Positions 1 through 12,405 of a DNA stretch of 64,000 bases are shown one piece after another (position 1 is the stretch's first letter; every line of letters begins with the position of its first letter). Origin of the DNA: Scilla litardierei. Lineage: Eukaryota > Streptophyta > Magnoliopsida > Asparagales > Asparagaceae. The stretch spans positions 33,132,418 to 33,196,417 of the forward strand of contig CM061132.1 of NCBI GenBank assembly GCA_030789695.1, given 5' to 3'. The translations under genes and the position numbers were made by a program. The notes beneath the pieces were generated by a model, which was given only the letters and a program-made list of their open reading frames with translations, did not search any database and was not told the DNA's origin.

Positions 1-672
1 GACATGCTCCATTTGAAATAACAATTTCATGAACCATAACTCAAACCGCTTGTATAGAATAAAACGTATCAACATCCAACACTGAACTTATTTACTCATT
101 AAATTGAAGCTTTAATGAAAAGAACATATAATTACATGCATGTCATAAGGAAGCTTGATAGCATCATCATTATTTCCAAAACGAAATATTTCATGAAACA
201 TCCACATAATTACATGTACCAATAGCATACTAATGGGAACATGAATTGCATAAACAAAATTAACTTGGGACAAAAATACACTATAACAATTACTAAGCAA
301 GATTAGCATATGAATCTGTCTAAACTGTCAGTACAAAAAGAATGGCTCTGCAGACATATTTACAGCCAGAATTAGCTTTTGATACCTCTTCAAAGTTGTA
401 GATAATTTTCTGTAGTTTTCTGTAGTATCCTAGATAGTATTTTTCTGATTTTTCTACTATTTTATATTATTTTTATAAGTTGTTGTCATATGCTAAGAAA
501 AATTACAGCAACTAAATTTCCTAGTAAAACTACTTTCTAACATAGTATCAATACCAAAAATTTATAAAGCTTACCAACTTAACTAAGAATCCAATTCTAA
601 AACTAAATGCTACTAAAGTGGTAGAAATTCTTACTTAATGAAACTAACATATAGACCAACTACAATCTACAC
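1..672 (-). mobile_element. Left piece of chromovirus-like LTR E (non-coding)
   Basis: AT-rich sequence with no credible gene. It ends at the TACAC target duplication (668-672) of copia element A, so it was contiguous with 24618 onward before A inserted. It is assigned to LTR E because the far piece (24618-25660) ends in a clear LTR terminus. The other end of E is not seen and probably lies left of the window. Assignment to the same LTR is inference; the contiguity is directly supported by the duplication. Confidence 0.5.
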
Positions 673-848
673 TGTTTTAATTTGTAAAGAAAAGAGTAAC
701 CATGGCTATGAGCCATGGTCCTATATTTATTTATCTCTTATGGGATATGAAGAGGCATGGAGGCCAAAGGTCCCCATTACTCCAATAAGTGGGGAGTAAT
801 AGAGGGATAAAGTGGTGGTGAGGCTAAAAGCCTCCCTCACTCACAACA
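673..848 (-). repeat. 3' LTR of copia A
   Basis: 176 bp, matching 24462-24612 over most of its length with a small extra segment near 750-775. On the minus strand it starts TGTTGTGAGTGAGGG and ends in CA. It contains inverted repeats, including ACCATGGCT-atg-AGCCATGGT (about 700-720). The purine-rich stretch just above 849 and the GATGAGGGGGAG tract near 1011-1025 are candidate polypurine tracts. Confidence 0.88.
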
Positions 849-1019
849 CTCCCACTTATCCATCCATTACTTTGGTCTTAGCGTATAAAGCTAGGGGGTG
901 GATACTTCTGGATCCTGAGTAATCATGTTTGCCTCGTTAAAACCTTAGCTGTAGAAAACCCAGTGGGAAAAACCAACAGCTTAAGGGAAAAGAGTGCAAC
1001 ACACAAGTTACTCCCCCTC
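849..1019 (-). other. 3' untranslated region of copia A
   Basis: Sequence between the decayed RNase H end and the 3' LTR. It contains a polypurine tract (minus-strand GATGAGGGGGAGTAACTTG, about 1007-1025) and no ORF. Nothing else is seen here. Confidence 0.6.
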
Positions 1020-4000
1020 ATCCGTACAAGCTTCAGGCTTGTAGGTCTTTCAGCTGTCTCATACCGATTCCTTTTACAAGTTTTATAAAAATACATCTCG
1101 GTAAAAATTTAGTAAAAAGATCAGCTAAGTTGTTGCAGGACTGGATCTGTTGAATCTTGACCTACTCGTTCTTCTGTAGATCGTGCGTCCAGAAGAATTT
1201 GGGAGAAATGTGTTTCGTTCTGTCACCTTTGATGTAGCCCTTTTTGAGTTGTGCTATGCATGCAGTGTTGTCTTCAAACAAGACAGTGGGCTCAAGATCA
1301 CCAGTCTTCAGGCCAGTGGCATAAAGGATATGTTGGATGACGGAGCAAAGCCAAAACTAATATTTGCTCGCTTCATGGATCACAATGAGTTCAGCGTGGT
1401 TGGATGATGTTACTGTGGTGGTTTGCTTTACAGATCTCCATGAGATAGCAGTCCCTTCATAGGTAAACACAAAACCAGTTTGTGATTTTGCTATGTGAGG
1501 ATCAGATTGGTAACCTGCATCAGCATAACCAAGTAACTGGGAGGAGGAAACTCTGTGGTAGTATAGTCCCAGATCTATAGAACCCTGGAGGTAGCGTAGA
1601 AAATGCTTTACTCCGTTCTAGTGGCGCTTTGTAGGCACAACATTATGTCTGGCAAGTAGATTAACTGCGAACGCTATATCGGGACACATGCAGTTTGCCA
1701 GATATAGAAGTGCTCCAATGGCACTGAGGTAGGGTACTTCAGGACCCAGTAACTCCTCCCCCTCTTCCAGCAGCCGGAAGGGGTCCTTATAAATATCCAG
1801 TGATCTCACGACAATAGGAGTACTTAAAGGATGACATTGTTCCATTCTAAACTTGTTTAAAAGTTTTATTGTATAATCTGATTGGTGTAACAGGATTCCA
1901 CCTCGTAGGTGTTCAATCTGTAAGCCAAGACAATACATTTTTTACCTAGGTCTTTCATTTCGAAGGCTTTCAGATATCTCATTGATCTCTGCGGGAGATC
2001 CTATGAGATTTACCACAACGATGACAAATCATGTTCCCGTTCTTTTGTTAAAGATACACGGGCAGACTTCATTGTTTTTGAATCCTTGCTGTGCAAGGAA
2101 AACACTTAGTCTATTATACCACATCTTTCCTGATTGCTTTAGACCATATAATGATCTTTGAAGCCTTACCGAGAAGACGTCCCGAGGTCTCTCTTTCATC
2201 TTTGGAGATAAATTAAACCCATCTGGAAGTCTCATATAGATTTCTTTATCTATATCGCCATTTAGATATGTAGTCACAACGTCCATGAGCTGCATTTCTA
2301 GGCTTTCCATAGATGATACACTAAGCAAGAATCAGAAAGTGATCGTATCCATGACCAAGGAATATGTATCTTCATAATCCATCCCGGTCTTTGGGAAAAA
2401 CCATGTGCTACAAGGCGTGCCTTGTAGCGTATGATCACATTTTCTTCATTTCTTTTTCTGATGAAGACCCACTTATATCCCACAGGTTTAACACCTGCAG
2501 GTGTTTGGATTACTGGTCCAAAGACTTTGCATTTCAAGAGTGAGTCCAGCTCTACTCTTATTGCATCGTCCCACTTTGGCCAATCATCTCTGCGTTTACA
2601 TTCCGCTAGAGATCGTGGTTCGACGTCATCGTCGTATTCAGCGACGTGAACGGCAATAGCAAACACAAAATCGTCGTCGACGACTGTGCTATTTCTGTCC
2701 AGTACCTCTCCAGTACGTACGTAATTCAATGATGTTTCTCCTATTGTTTCCTCTGCAGGGGAAATAAGAAGAGGAGAGGTCACTGGTCTGAGCTCAGCCA
2801 ATTCTGCTGCCGGTGGATTGCATATATCTTTGGGGATGTCAAGCCTAGCTGGCGTGCTGGCAGCAGGGACGTATGAACGAACAATCTTCTGGTTGTCTGT
2901 AAATTTATCCGGTAGAAGGTGTACTGTGTTCTGAATGTGAAGGATCTTCAGGATATCATCTTTACACAGATTAGTACACGGATCATAAAGAGACAAAGAC
3001 TTATTATCCCAAGAAATGGTCTCTGAAGCATCGGGCTTCTTAGACTGTGTGCCCAGTTTTGGAAAAGTTTTCTCATCGAATTCACAGTCATCAAGACGTG
3101 CCTTAAATGCGTCCTCCGTAAGAGGTTCCAGGTATCTAATAATAGAGGGTGAATCTAACCCAGTATAGATACCAAGATGGTGCTGAGGACCCATTTTGGT
3201 CCTCTGAAGTGATGCTATTGGGACATATACCACACAATCAAACACTCTCAAATGAGAGATATCTGTGGGTGTACCATATGCTAGTTGCATCGGGGATAAT
3301 ATATGGCCACCAAAGGGCCTTATCCTAATCAGCGATGCCGCATGCAATATAGCATGACCCCAAGCATCCACAGGCAACTGTGATTGCATGAGCAATGGAC
3401 GTGCAATCTATTGTAGTCTCTTTATAAGAGACTCTGCTAATCCATTCTGGGTGTGAACATGAGCTACATGATGTTCAACTTCAATACCCGTTGCCCGGTA
3501 ATAGTCTTCGAATACTTGCGAAGTGAATTTGCCCGCATTATCAAGACGCAATTTCTTGATATGATTATCGGGAAAATGAGCCCGCAACCTAATTATTTGT
3601 GCCAATAGCTTTGGAAAAGCTAGGTTGCAAGTGGACAATATGCACACATAAGACCATTTTGTTGATGCATCAATCAGTACCAAGAAATACCGAAATGGGC
3701 TACTTGAGGGGTGAATAGGCCTGCAAATGTCGCCATGAATTCTCTCTAGGAAGCCAGGAGACTCTAATCCCACTTTCAGGAGGGAGGGTCTTGTTATTAT
3801 CTTTCCTTGAAAACAAGGGGGACATGGAAATTCACCCTTTTGAAGAATCCTCAGGTTCTTCAAATTATGTCCTCGGGATTCAAAGATAATGCGACGCATC
3901 ATAGCTGATCCAGGGTGACCAAGTCTATTGTGCCAGAGTTGAAACTCTGGCAATGAAAGGCACTTCTGGTGCTCAGTCATATTGGCTTCTATTGGTTGAA

Positions 4001-4373
4001 TATATGTTTGGTAGAGACCCGACGGGAGTCCCTTAAATCGTTCGTGGATGGACTTCTGGCCATCTTTTTGACGAGCCACATACATATATTCAATGTTTTC
4101 TTCATCTCTAGTTTCTGATATCCGTTAAAATGAATATCTTTGAAACTTAAGAGATTTCTATTAGATTTTGGAGAGAATAATGCATTTTGTATCTTAAGTC
4201 TCGTGTTATTTTGGAGTAATATGTTTTCTTCCCCAGATCCTTCGATTATGTTGGACAGTCCTGAAATCGTAATAACAGGACCGTCAAATTTGTTTAAGCT
4301 ATTAAAATTGCATGGATCGCGAAGGATAGTGTGCGTTGAGGCACTGTCCACTAGGCACTCACACTTCATCTAT
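1020..4373 (-). pseudogene. pol: Copia A pol pseudogene (PR-INT-RT-RNase H)
   Basis: Broken copia polyprotein on the minus strand. Protease lies at 4369-3989, with CLVDSASTHTIL in place of the usual DSG-type active site. GAG-pre-integrase (LWHNRLGHPG and a CPPC pair) and the integrase core lie at 4085-3408, with Asp in HGDI, Asp in LDNAG and Glu in GLAES still visible. RT starts in the 3395-2298 reading frame (WPKWDDAIRVEL, VGYKWVFIRKR) and continues at 2328-2029 (YLNGDIDKEIYM, RSLYGLKQSGKMWYNRL). RNase H follows from 1938 to about 1020 (SSNHAELI, NLADLFTK) with several stops. The RT catalytic YVDD box is missing: the region near 2025-1985 reads VIVVV-NLIGSP. At least three frameshifts are present. 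Confidence 0.9.
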
Positions 4374-4612
4374 ATATAAGCAAAATGAAAGTTTATTGAA
4401 GTAAATGAAAAACTTACATTAAAATAAAAGTGCTTTCAATTCAAACTACAGATGAAGCTACAGAAATTAAATGCATAGATATAAGGTAGGGCTCAATCGA
4501 GCAGGTCGTCATTTTCGAAATCTTTTGCAGTGAACTTGGTGAGCGGTTGAATAGCCGCCAAGTTTGTTTCAGGCTGAGACTTCTGGCTTACCTGATACAG
4601 TTCTAGGAGGTG

Positions 4613-5517
4613 TCAAGGATTGTGGCAATTTCTGGACCAATGTCCAGTCATGCCACATTTATGGCATTTATCCTCCCAGTTCTGCTTAGTTATTGACATT
4701 GGATCAATGTTCTTACGCTTCCTTGTGAAGTTTCTCTTTCCTTTGTTGTTGTTGTTGTTGGTCTGGGGTGGTGCTCCTCTTGCTGGCTTCATTACAGCTT
4801 TGCCTTTGTTCTTTCTAGCCTTCTTCTTATTTTTCCACTTCTGAGGAGAAACATGGTGGGCTTCAGGGATATGGGCAGTACTAGCAGAGCGCAAATTATG
4901 AGTGGCAAGCAGTAAATCTCTATTCTGCTCTGCCCTAAGAAGGGAAGAGATCAAATCAGAGAACTTCGTGAAGTTACGTTCATGATACTGTTGCATAAGG
5001 ATTGCATCTTTCTCGTGAAACGAGGTAAATGTCTTTTCCAACATGCAATGCTCAGTCACTTCTTCACCGCACAACTTCAAGCATGAGGTGATATTATGAA
5101 GTACGGAGTTATACTCAACAAACGACTTATAGTCCTAAAGTCTGAGGTTTTCCCACTCATAACTGGCACGTGGTAATATCACATCAATTTGATTTTTATA
5201 ACGTGCCTCTAGCGCTTGCCACAACTCCAAAGGGTCTTCTACCGTTAAGTATTCGGCCTTTAAAGTCCGATTTATGTGTCTCCTGATATAGATAATGGCT
5301 TTCGCCTAATCTATATCAGAGACAACGATAGGAGAAATTCTAGATGGTTGTGCCACTTCAGGGGCACTGATAGCAGGTGTCTCGGCCACTACGGGGCCAG
5401 AATCGAGTGGAGAAGTGCCATTGAACGCAAGTGGAACTTCAGGTCCACTCGCCGGCTAAGATAGTTCTTTCCTGCTGCATCAAGAACCTCGAACTCGACG
5501 CTTGCCAATTTTTCCAT
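4613..5517 (-). pseudogene. gag: Copia A gag pseudogene
   Basis: Copia-type capsid/nucleocapsid protein. The start at 5517 gives MEKLASVEFEVLDAAGKNYL and then a stop after about 40 codons. A shifted frame then gives AKAIIYIRRHI and EDPLELWQALEARY, typical of the UBN2-type gag domain, and continues as an open stretch from 5080 to 4613. A zinc knuckle CHKCGMTGHWSRNC (CX2CX4HX4C) stands near the C terminus. One frameshift and more than one stop make it non-functional. An Asn run and a basic Lys-rich stretch precede the knuckle. Confidence 0.88.
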
Positions 5518-6540
5518 TTTAATCTATGCAATTTAAATAAGCATGTATTAATAATTAAACATCATGCTTAAAAAGAAATAAATAAGATAAAATGTGGGGA
5601 TCAGCCAGATACCCAAAACATAAATGTCCAAAGTCCATTTTACAGTCCATAAAGAAGAAAAAGAAAAATACAATTTGGAAACCCTATTTGGGTCCTAGAT
5701 ATATGCAATCTCCTCCATCTTCATAGGTAGTGACACTGGTCTTTGGCATTATACATAAATTCCTCACTACAAATTTCTCTCAAAAAAGAAAAAGAAATTA
5801 CAAAGAGAAGGAATATAATAAAAAGGATATCTAAAAAATGGCCGATCCCTAAAAATGGATTTTGAATTATTTAAACATCCACTCAGTTTATATATGCAAC
5901 ATGCAAATAATAATAGCACAATATCACAGACATTACAAAAATCATCAAGCCCAAATTTTGGAAAAAAAATTTAATTCAAGTTAAAAGGATTAGTTGGACC
6001 ACAGGGAAACGTCATTCATCTTTAGGTTAGTTAACTAAAGACAGAGCGGTCTCAGGATCCGTTTAGTCAATTTAACTTAAATAAATGTTTTATCCGATGC
6101 TTAATAATTGAAAAGTAGCATATTTAAATAACATAATCTGCAAGTCCTGGGGGCTAGCGGTGGGCAGCAGGCCCGATAGCTAAATAATAATCATAATAAT
6201 TTCGAATGTGATTAACTGGGCTTATCGCCCAAATAAACAGGCAAAATAAATTATTATTATGATTTGGGCTGAAGGCCCATAAGCAAAATAATACTCTTTT
6301 AATAGTCAATGTTATGAACTGGGCATCAGGCCCAATAAACAGCCCAAATAATTTATTATGCAGTTTTGGGCTGCAGGCCCATGTGCTGTATTATCAAAAG
6401 TAATTTTTACACAAACCCTAAAAACAAACTTTTAGGATATTAGTAAGGGAATGTGAAAAGCCCCGAAACCCCTCATTTTACAGATCTTGTTCTCCCCCTT
6501 CTCACCTTTTCTACGTAATACAGCCAGCACGGCCGGCGCA
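5518..6540 (-). other. Leader of copia A, proximal part, with GGGC-N5-GCCC hairpin series
   Basis: AT-rich 5' leader with no gene. From 6162 to 6380 it contains five small inverted repeats of form GGGC-N5-GCCC (6162-6174, 6218-6230, 6266-6278, 6321-6333, 6368-6380), spaced 47-56 bp apart, usually extended to TGGGC...GCCCA. These resemble paired site II/TCP-type GCCCA motifs. The rest shows only simple AT-rich sequence. Confidence 0.65.
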
Positions 6541-6768
6541 ATGAAGGATCCCCCGTCCGAGGGAAGGGGTTGTGCACAGAGGCCCTCCCCGTCCGGGGGG
6601 TGACGAAGACAGACCCCCCCGTCCGGGGGGCGGCGAAGGCAGAGCCCCCCCCCCCCCCCCCCCCGTCCGGGGGCGGCGTAGGTCAGGCCCCCCGTCTGGG
6701 GAGCAGCGCACGTCAGGCCCCCCCATCCGGGGGGTGAAGACAAGGCCCCCCCCGTTGGGGGGGCGGCG
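6541..6768 (-). repeat. GC-rich hairpin array in copia A leader, proximal half
   Basis: About seven imperfect units of roughly 30 bp, each built on CCCCCCGTCCGGGGGG (C-run, short loop, G-run) joined by GGCGAAGGCAGAG-like linkers. One C-run reaches about 19 bases. The array continues at 23943-24090 on the other side of element B, so B inserted inside it. GC content is near total, unlike the AT-rich leader around it. Apparent GC-rich ORFs here are artefacts of the repeat. Confidence 0.85.
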
Positions 6769-7099
6769 TGGTCGCGTCCGGATGTACACCTGAAAAACGA
6801 CTTGTAGTTTTACCGCAAGCGCATGGTGAAGCGACGAGCGGGTATCAAACTCAGGGAGGACAAATGACAGTATCTTATTTAAATCACCTAGCTATCGAGA
6901 GAACAAGAATAGTTTTGGTGCAATAGTCATCGTCAAAATAGCAAGAAATATCAATATAATAAAAAAACATCCAGGGATAGGAAATCCACACTACGGACCA
7001 TCTCTCATCCTTGTGAATCATAAATTGCATTGTTGCTAAGCTTGAATATAGGCGAACTAGTCGCAACTTAATTTAGAACCAAGTTTACGCTCTCACGCT

Positions 7100-7440
7100 A
7101 TTGCCTGTCTATAGCAAACCTAGGATAGGGCCCACTCTCGTGCAAACCCTAGCCTAAGCCGCTAGCGTGAAGAACGACATCATTGTTCAATCGCGTCTTG
7201 AGTGCACTCTCGTGCAAAATCGAGCTACGATCTAGGTTACGATAGTTCGTATTCGTCCAATCTCTTGCAAACAAATATTAGTATAGATTCATAATTAAAA
7301 ATCCTAGATTTGGTCCAATCTCTTGCAAACCAACTCTAGAGAAATCCAATTATCAATCTAAATCAAATATCTAGGCCTTCCTATCAATTGGGATCCAATC
7401 TCTTGCAAATCCCAATCGATATGAATTCCTAGCTACTCGT
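7100..7440 (-). repeat. Constant-loop hairpin series in B 3' LTR
   Basis: The plus strand repeats CCAATCTCTTGCAA (minus: TTGCAAGAGATTGG) at about 7257-7270, 7317-7330 and 7395-7408, and a variant CCACTCTCGTGCAA near 7132-7145 and 7205-7218. Each is flanked by different sequences that pair with each other, e.g. ATTGGGAT...ATCCCAAT around the third. The same series occurs in the other B LTR and in element C. Confidence 0.75.
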
Positions 7441-7870
7441 AATAAATCGCTCACAACCTAACCATTATCAATTCTAGCAACAAATCTACAAATTCATCAC
7501 AATTCAGAGATAAGGTCCATAGGGTTCATCCCCATGCCCTAGAACGACGATACTACTCACTAAGCATCATGCAAATCTCAGAAGTAACAATAATAATCAT
7601 AGCACAAATCATTGCAAAAGAGGAACAATTCATAAAAATTGGGTTTTTAATAAGGAAGAACAAACCAATGTTGTCGCCAATGATCTCTAGCTGAGATTTC
7701 ACGAAAGAATAGCCGTCAAAAACCTAAAAGAAAGTCTAAAAATAGTTCAAGTCTCTCCCCAAACTATATCTAAAACAGGGTTTAAATACCGTCTAAAATC
7801 GTCTAAAAATTCGTGACAAAACTGCCCCTGCACAGCCCAGAATTCGCAATCCTAGCAGCAGTCGGAGAGG

Positions 7871-8237
7871 GTCAATCGGCCGAGTGACCCTTGTCAATCG
7901 ACCGAGTGACAACCCGTATAAAAAAATAGTAACTTCGTGGGTTCTCAGGCTCTGTCTCCGGGGGTGGCTCGGTCGAGTAGACTTCTTCACTCGGCCGAGT
8001 GAGCATTCATGCTCGGCCGAGTGGGCCTCCTCAGAATCTCTGTAAATTCCAGTAACTTGGGACTTTCTCTGGACGAATTCACTGTACCACTCGGACGAGT
8101 GAACGTTCCTACTCGGCCGAGTAGGCTTTCCTGACTCGGCCGAGTGAACATCTGAAATCTTCGTTGTGTATCTGTTTCACTCGGGCGAGTGTGATCTGTC
8201 ACTCGGCCGAATGAGCAGTCTTGCTCGGCCGAGTGAG
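7871..8237 (-). promoter_or_regulatory. CGGCCG palindrome array in U3 of B 3' LTR
   Basis: About ten copies of CACTCGGCCGAGTG or one- to two-base variants (TCGACCGAG, TCGGGCGAG, TCGGACGAG) within 370 bp. On the minus strand the array precedes a GGGTTTAAATACGG-like TATA region near 7770-7785. Position upstream of the presumed start site suggests a U3 regulatory role; this is inference. Confidence 0.7.
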
Positions 8238-8540
8238 GTGCTTTTGAGCTCTTTTCTTGGTCTTTTCGCCTCCTCGTCGATCCTATTGATTTCCTTCTTT
8301 TTCTGCTCATCCTCCATCGCTGATAAGTCCTCAAATAAGCCGTGGGCAACACTCCGAAGTGCGTGAAACTCCTTTGATCTCAATTTCTCTCCAAATCGCT
8401 CCATATCTCCTGAAATACGACAAAAACAAGAAATAGTGAAAAGCAACGTGATATCGTTGAATAATCATGAAAAACACGATATGAGCGATCAAAATGACAT
8501 GAAAACATGTAGAAAAAAGGTGTAAAATATGTAGTGATCA

Positions 8541-10412
8541 AAATCCCCCAAGCTTACCTCTTACTCGTCCTCGAGAAAGATGAGTAAAAGGCGAACCCGA
8601 AGGGTAAAACTGATGAAAATGAAAAAGAAAAAGAAGATAGAAAAGAAAACAAAGAGAGAGATGTGCTAGATTATTTTCTCAAGACGTGGGTTTTGCTTAC
8701 TCATATAGCGCACAATGAATATAAAACATCTGCTAAAGATTTTTATCTCGATATCATGGTATAATGATGCATTCAAAATAGAAAACCCAAGAATATCAAA
8801 ATAGTATGCAACATGGAATCATTCTAGAATTAACATCGTCTGAAGCATCTAAGGCGGTATACATAATTATAGACCACACACTTTTCAATTGAATGCTTTC
8901 TATTTGGAGTATAAGAAGTATCACACAATATGAAGCAATAAGAATAGAAAGGTATGGTTTTCATGAAATGCATGCTAAGATTCAATTCTTAGATTTCGTA
9001 AAACTTTTAGCAATCATACCGAGTATAGAAAATTACCTAGCTTAGGTTGTTATGCACAGTCAATTAATCACTCTCTCACACATCATTGGATCCTCTCCCC
9101 CAAGCTTATCTATAAGCGTGGTGGCATTAGATAAATCAATAAGTACATTCCCCATTTTTGAAGCTCCAAAAAATAAAAACAAAAGAGGGAAGAAAGAGAG
9201 AAAGAGTATGAGATGGGATCATGTATAAGCTTCTTTTCTCTTTTCTTTTATTCTTTTTTTCCTTTTTTTAATAATCAATATATACAACTGTGATCCCAAA
9301 TCAAAATATAGAAAGATATACATGTATTTTTTTCTTTTTGATTGGGGGGGTTGGAGCATGGACTTTATATAGCGGGGGAAATGCCAAAATAGGATCCGCT
9401 AAAAGGAGATTTACCAATGAATATAAGTATAGAAATAATGCTCAAAATATGTGGAGAAAGAAATATATGTAACACTCGGTTCACTCTATAAGACGTGCAC
9501 GACAACTTTTAGCAGAGTAATGTAATCTACTCAGTTTAATCTCAGAAAGTAAACTAATCCAGTTATATCAACCTAGCATACATTCAATCAACCTGAAAGT
9601 GAAGCGTACAATTTTCATGCAATAAGAAGTGATATAAGAAAGCAAAGCAGTACTCCAAGTATAGGCAATCAATGCGTGAAGCTTGGTGTGTTTTCTACGA
9701 AAAGTATACATACAAATCAGCAGACATCAGCTAATAAAAGAATTTCATCCATATCCATACGTGAAAGTGCGGGTTTACTATCTAGAATGCATCGCAAGAC
9801 ATATCATATGATATCTGAAATAAAAACGATGGCATGACAAGATAGTATGCATATAGAGATAAGCTAACAACACGTCATCATCATCACAAAAAATTCATCT
9901 CTAGCAAAAAGATGAAAGAAATAAGGATAAAAGAGAATAAAAATTACTATGCGATGTAGCACACTCAAGAAATAAAAAAACGTGATGCATGATAAAAAAT
10001 GAAAAAGTGGGTGAAAATAAGTGTAAAAACAAAGAAATGTGGGAAAATAAAAAATAAAAGGCGACAAAAAATGAAAAGTGCATGAGAACTCACTCCCCCA
10101 AGCTAAAGTGCACAGTGTCCTCAATGTATAAAGTGTGGCACAATGAGAGACGAAATATGGGTGGGGAGGGTGAGGATGCATGCATGATGAAAAGAAAATA
10201 AAAGAAAATGATATGGGAATGCAGATGATGCATGCAGAGATCAGAAAGGTCAAATTATGAGTGTCCCCAAAAAGTACTCTCTCTCCCAAAAAAGATATAG
10301 ACAGATCAGACCAAAAAGTGACCATAACAGTGTGTGGAGGAGGGGTGCAAAATCAGCAGGCTCAGAATAACAGGAAACAGCAGTAGAAATATGGAAGGCA
10401 TCCAGTATGTGC
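8541..10412 (-). other. Non-coding 3' region of B with repeated polypurine tracts
   Basis: Region between the accessory ORF and the 3' LTR, homologous to 60260-62247 of element C. No coding sequence is supported. It holds three AGCTTGGGGGA-type tracts on the minus strand: next to the LTR (8541-8556), at about 9094-9107 and at about 10091-10104. The first is the expected polypurine tract; the others are internal copies. Long A/T and pyrimidine-biased stretches give spurious ORFs. Confidence 0.7.
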
Positions 10413-12405
10413 CTACGTGGGAGGTGGTGCACCAGCACCGTCCTGTGGCGGAGGTGGTGGTGGAGGTGGAGGTGGTGGCTGCCGGGTGGGTGTGGGTGGC
10501 AGAGGAAGACACGCAAGAATCTGATTCAAGCAAGCCTAAATACTAGGAAGTATAGCTACGCGGGTCTGGACAGCACTGACGATAGCAGAGAGGGCCCTAA
10601 AATCTCCTCTAAGTCCACTCACTGCCCCCACGAGAGCACGAATGCTCTAAACGAGTGTGTCAGGGGCAGGTGGAGCAGAGGGTCAAATAGGTGAAGCATA
10701 TGGCTGCCCCGTACGGCTACCGTAAATGATAGGTGCAGCTATAGGGTGTGGAAGTGGTGCTGTACTCGCGAAGTGATGCCCAGCCTCAGTGGGAGGCTGG
10801 GACACATGAAGGGTCGAGGAGGATGGAGCAGCAGCAGAAGCGGAAGCGGAAGCGGTGACAAACGACGAGGCGAGAAGAGAGGTCAGTGACGCAGACATGG
10901 GGACAGATGTCACGACACTCTCAGAGAAGCTAGGGGCGGTGGAGACCGAAGTTTCGACGGCTGGGGAGGGCATGAAGTGTGTAGGAATATGACTCCCCAG
11001 GAGTCGAGAACAATAGTCGGGAAAGGGTCTCCACTGTGGAGGTAAAAGAGGGCTCGCTGCTCTCAACTATGGTGGGGGGACGCTCGGGGCTCGCAGTGGT
11101 GATGGGGTCTACGGAGATAGGCACAGTGGTGGAGGAGGAGGATGACTCAGCTAAAGTGCTCCCGACACTAACAGACATGTGGACAGAAATGGCGGGAGGT
11201 GCAGGCAGATTTGGTGCAGGCTGAGGAATCACGGGGTCAACGGGTGGAATGAGGGACTCCTACTGAGCACCCTCAGGCTCTAGCACGTAGGTAGTGGGGA
11301 TAAGGAGATCCATCGCTGGAATCCAGTCTCTGCCAGCGGGTCCAATATGTGTCTTAGCAGGGCTCGGGAGAACCATGTAATCCGCGCCGAAGGGACCGTG
11401 CAGCCACGCCCAGTGCTGACGACTATGAGGACGAAGCATCCTCATCCGGGCCATAACATCTATGGAAAGATACGTGGGGCCCTGTGGTCGATGCAAGTCA
11501 TCAAGAAGGTCAACACCGGTCATAAGGGCCAAGAGGGTAATCAGGCCGCCGTAACAGATAGGCGTACGAGCGCCGTCAGAAATAATAATGTGGTCGATGT
11601 ACCAACTGGTGATATCAATCTCAACAGTGGGAACCATATCGTCGCTAACCCTATCTAAGACCCTAGGGCGTGTCATCGCATAAAGCATGTAGAGCTCTGG
11701 CATCGACAAAGTCCCGGGCTCGTACCTTGCAAGAAAAGTGGTCGCCATAAGGTGTTGTGCAATGCGTAGGCAGGGGTAGAGGATAGCTGATGTCTTGGCC
11801 ATACTAGGGTCAAAGGCTAGTGGGGATCCTGTGATCCGAGTCCAAAAGGTGTGGGTGTCGAATGACGGGGGTGGGATGTGCGTGGGAGCGTAAGCTCAGC
11901 CTGGGTCTGGGACAGCGGGCCACTGTAAGGACGCTCTAAGCATGTCAAGAGTGACCTCTCACTCTCGATCCATCAAACGAAAGGAACATCCTCCAGTGGT
12001 CTGGGCAATAGAACTAAGGACCTCGAGTGTCGGGGGGATATAAGTGTCTGCCGACACCGAAAAAAAGTCACGCCAACCCACGTTGTCATACAACGTGAGC
12101 AGCCTCTCGAGTATCCCTAGGTGATCTAAGTCAGCTAGGTATGCAAACCTAGAGGGTACGATCGAGCGATGGGAGATACGCTCAAATCTGGCGCGGTGTG
12201 CATCATCTCTGAACATAATCCACATCGCATCGATAGCGGGGGTGGGCTGTGCCTGTGGTGGAATGGGAGCAGTAGGAGGTGGCTGTGTGGGTGGTGGCGG
12301 GCTAGGTGGCAGGGAGTCCGCCCTAGCGAAAGAGGGGCCAGGGTCGTCTGGTCTCTTCCGCTTGGAAGCGGGCGCCCGAGTGCGTGGCCTAAGGCGAGGC
12401 GGCAT
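10413..12405 (-). pseudogene. Accessory post-pol ORF of B (ATHILA ORF1-like), broken
   Basis: Homologue of the intact ORF at 58187-60097. It starts MPPRLRPRTRAPASKRKR, a basic NLS-like N terminus, then a Pro-rich stretch, then FRDDAHRARFERI and LTLYDNVGWRDFFSVSAD. The reading frame breaks at stops near 11957 and 11900 (positions where C has TGC and CGA), near 11258, by a frameshift near 11000-11060, and at a later stop near 10548. The tail ends PPPPQDGAGAPPPT before a stop at 10413-10415. The conserved block MTRPRVL...GGLITLLALMTGVD is clear at 11680-11500. No signal peptide or convincing membrane segment is seen. Function is unknown; the position has been called env-like in Athila elements. 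Confidence 0.85.

Larger units (their letters stand above)
6769..8540 (-). repeat. 3' LTR of Athila-like element B
   Basis: Matches 22171-23942 throughout at equal length (1772 bp). On the minus strand it reads TGATCACTACATATTTTACA at its start and ends CGCGACCA. From U3 to U5 it contains the CACTCGGCCGAGTG array (8237-7871) and then, toward the 3' end, the constant-loop hairpin series (about 7440-7100). Confidence 0.9.

Noticed and set aside
6511..6793. GC-rich overlapping ORFs and a possible CpG-island gene promoter
   Set aside because: They are translations of the C-run/G-run repeat in the copia A leader; no domain or codon structure.
10850..11230. Gly/Val-rich plus-strand frames
   Set aside because: Antisense shadows of the broken accessory ORF of element B.
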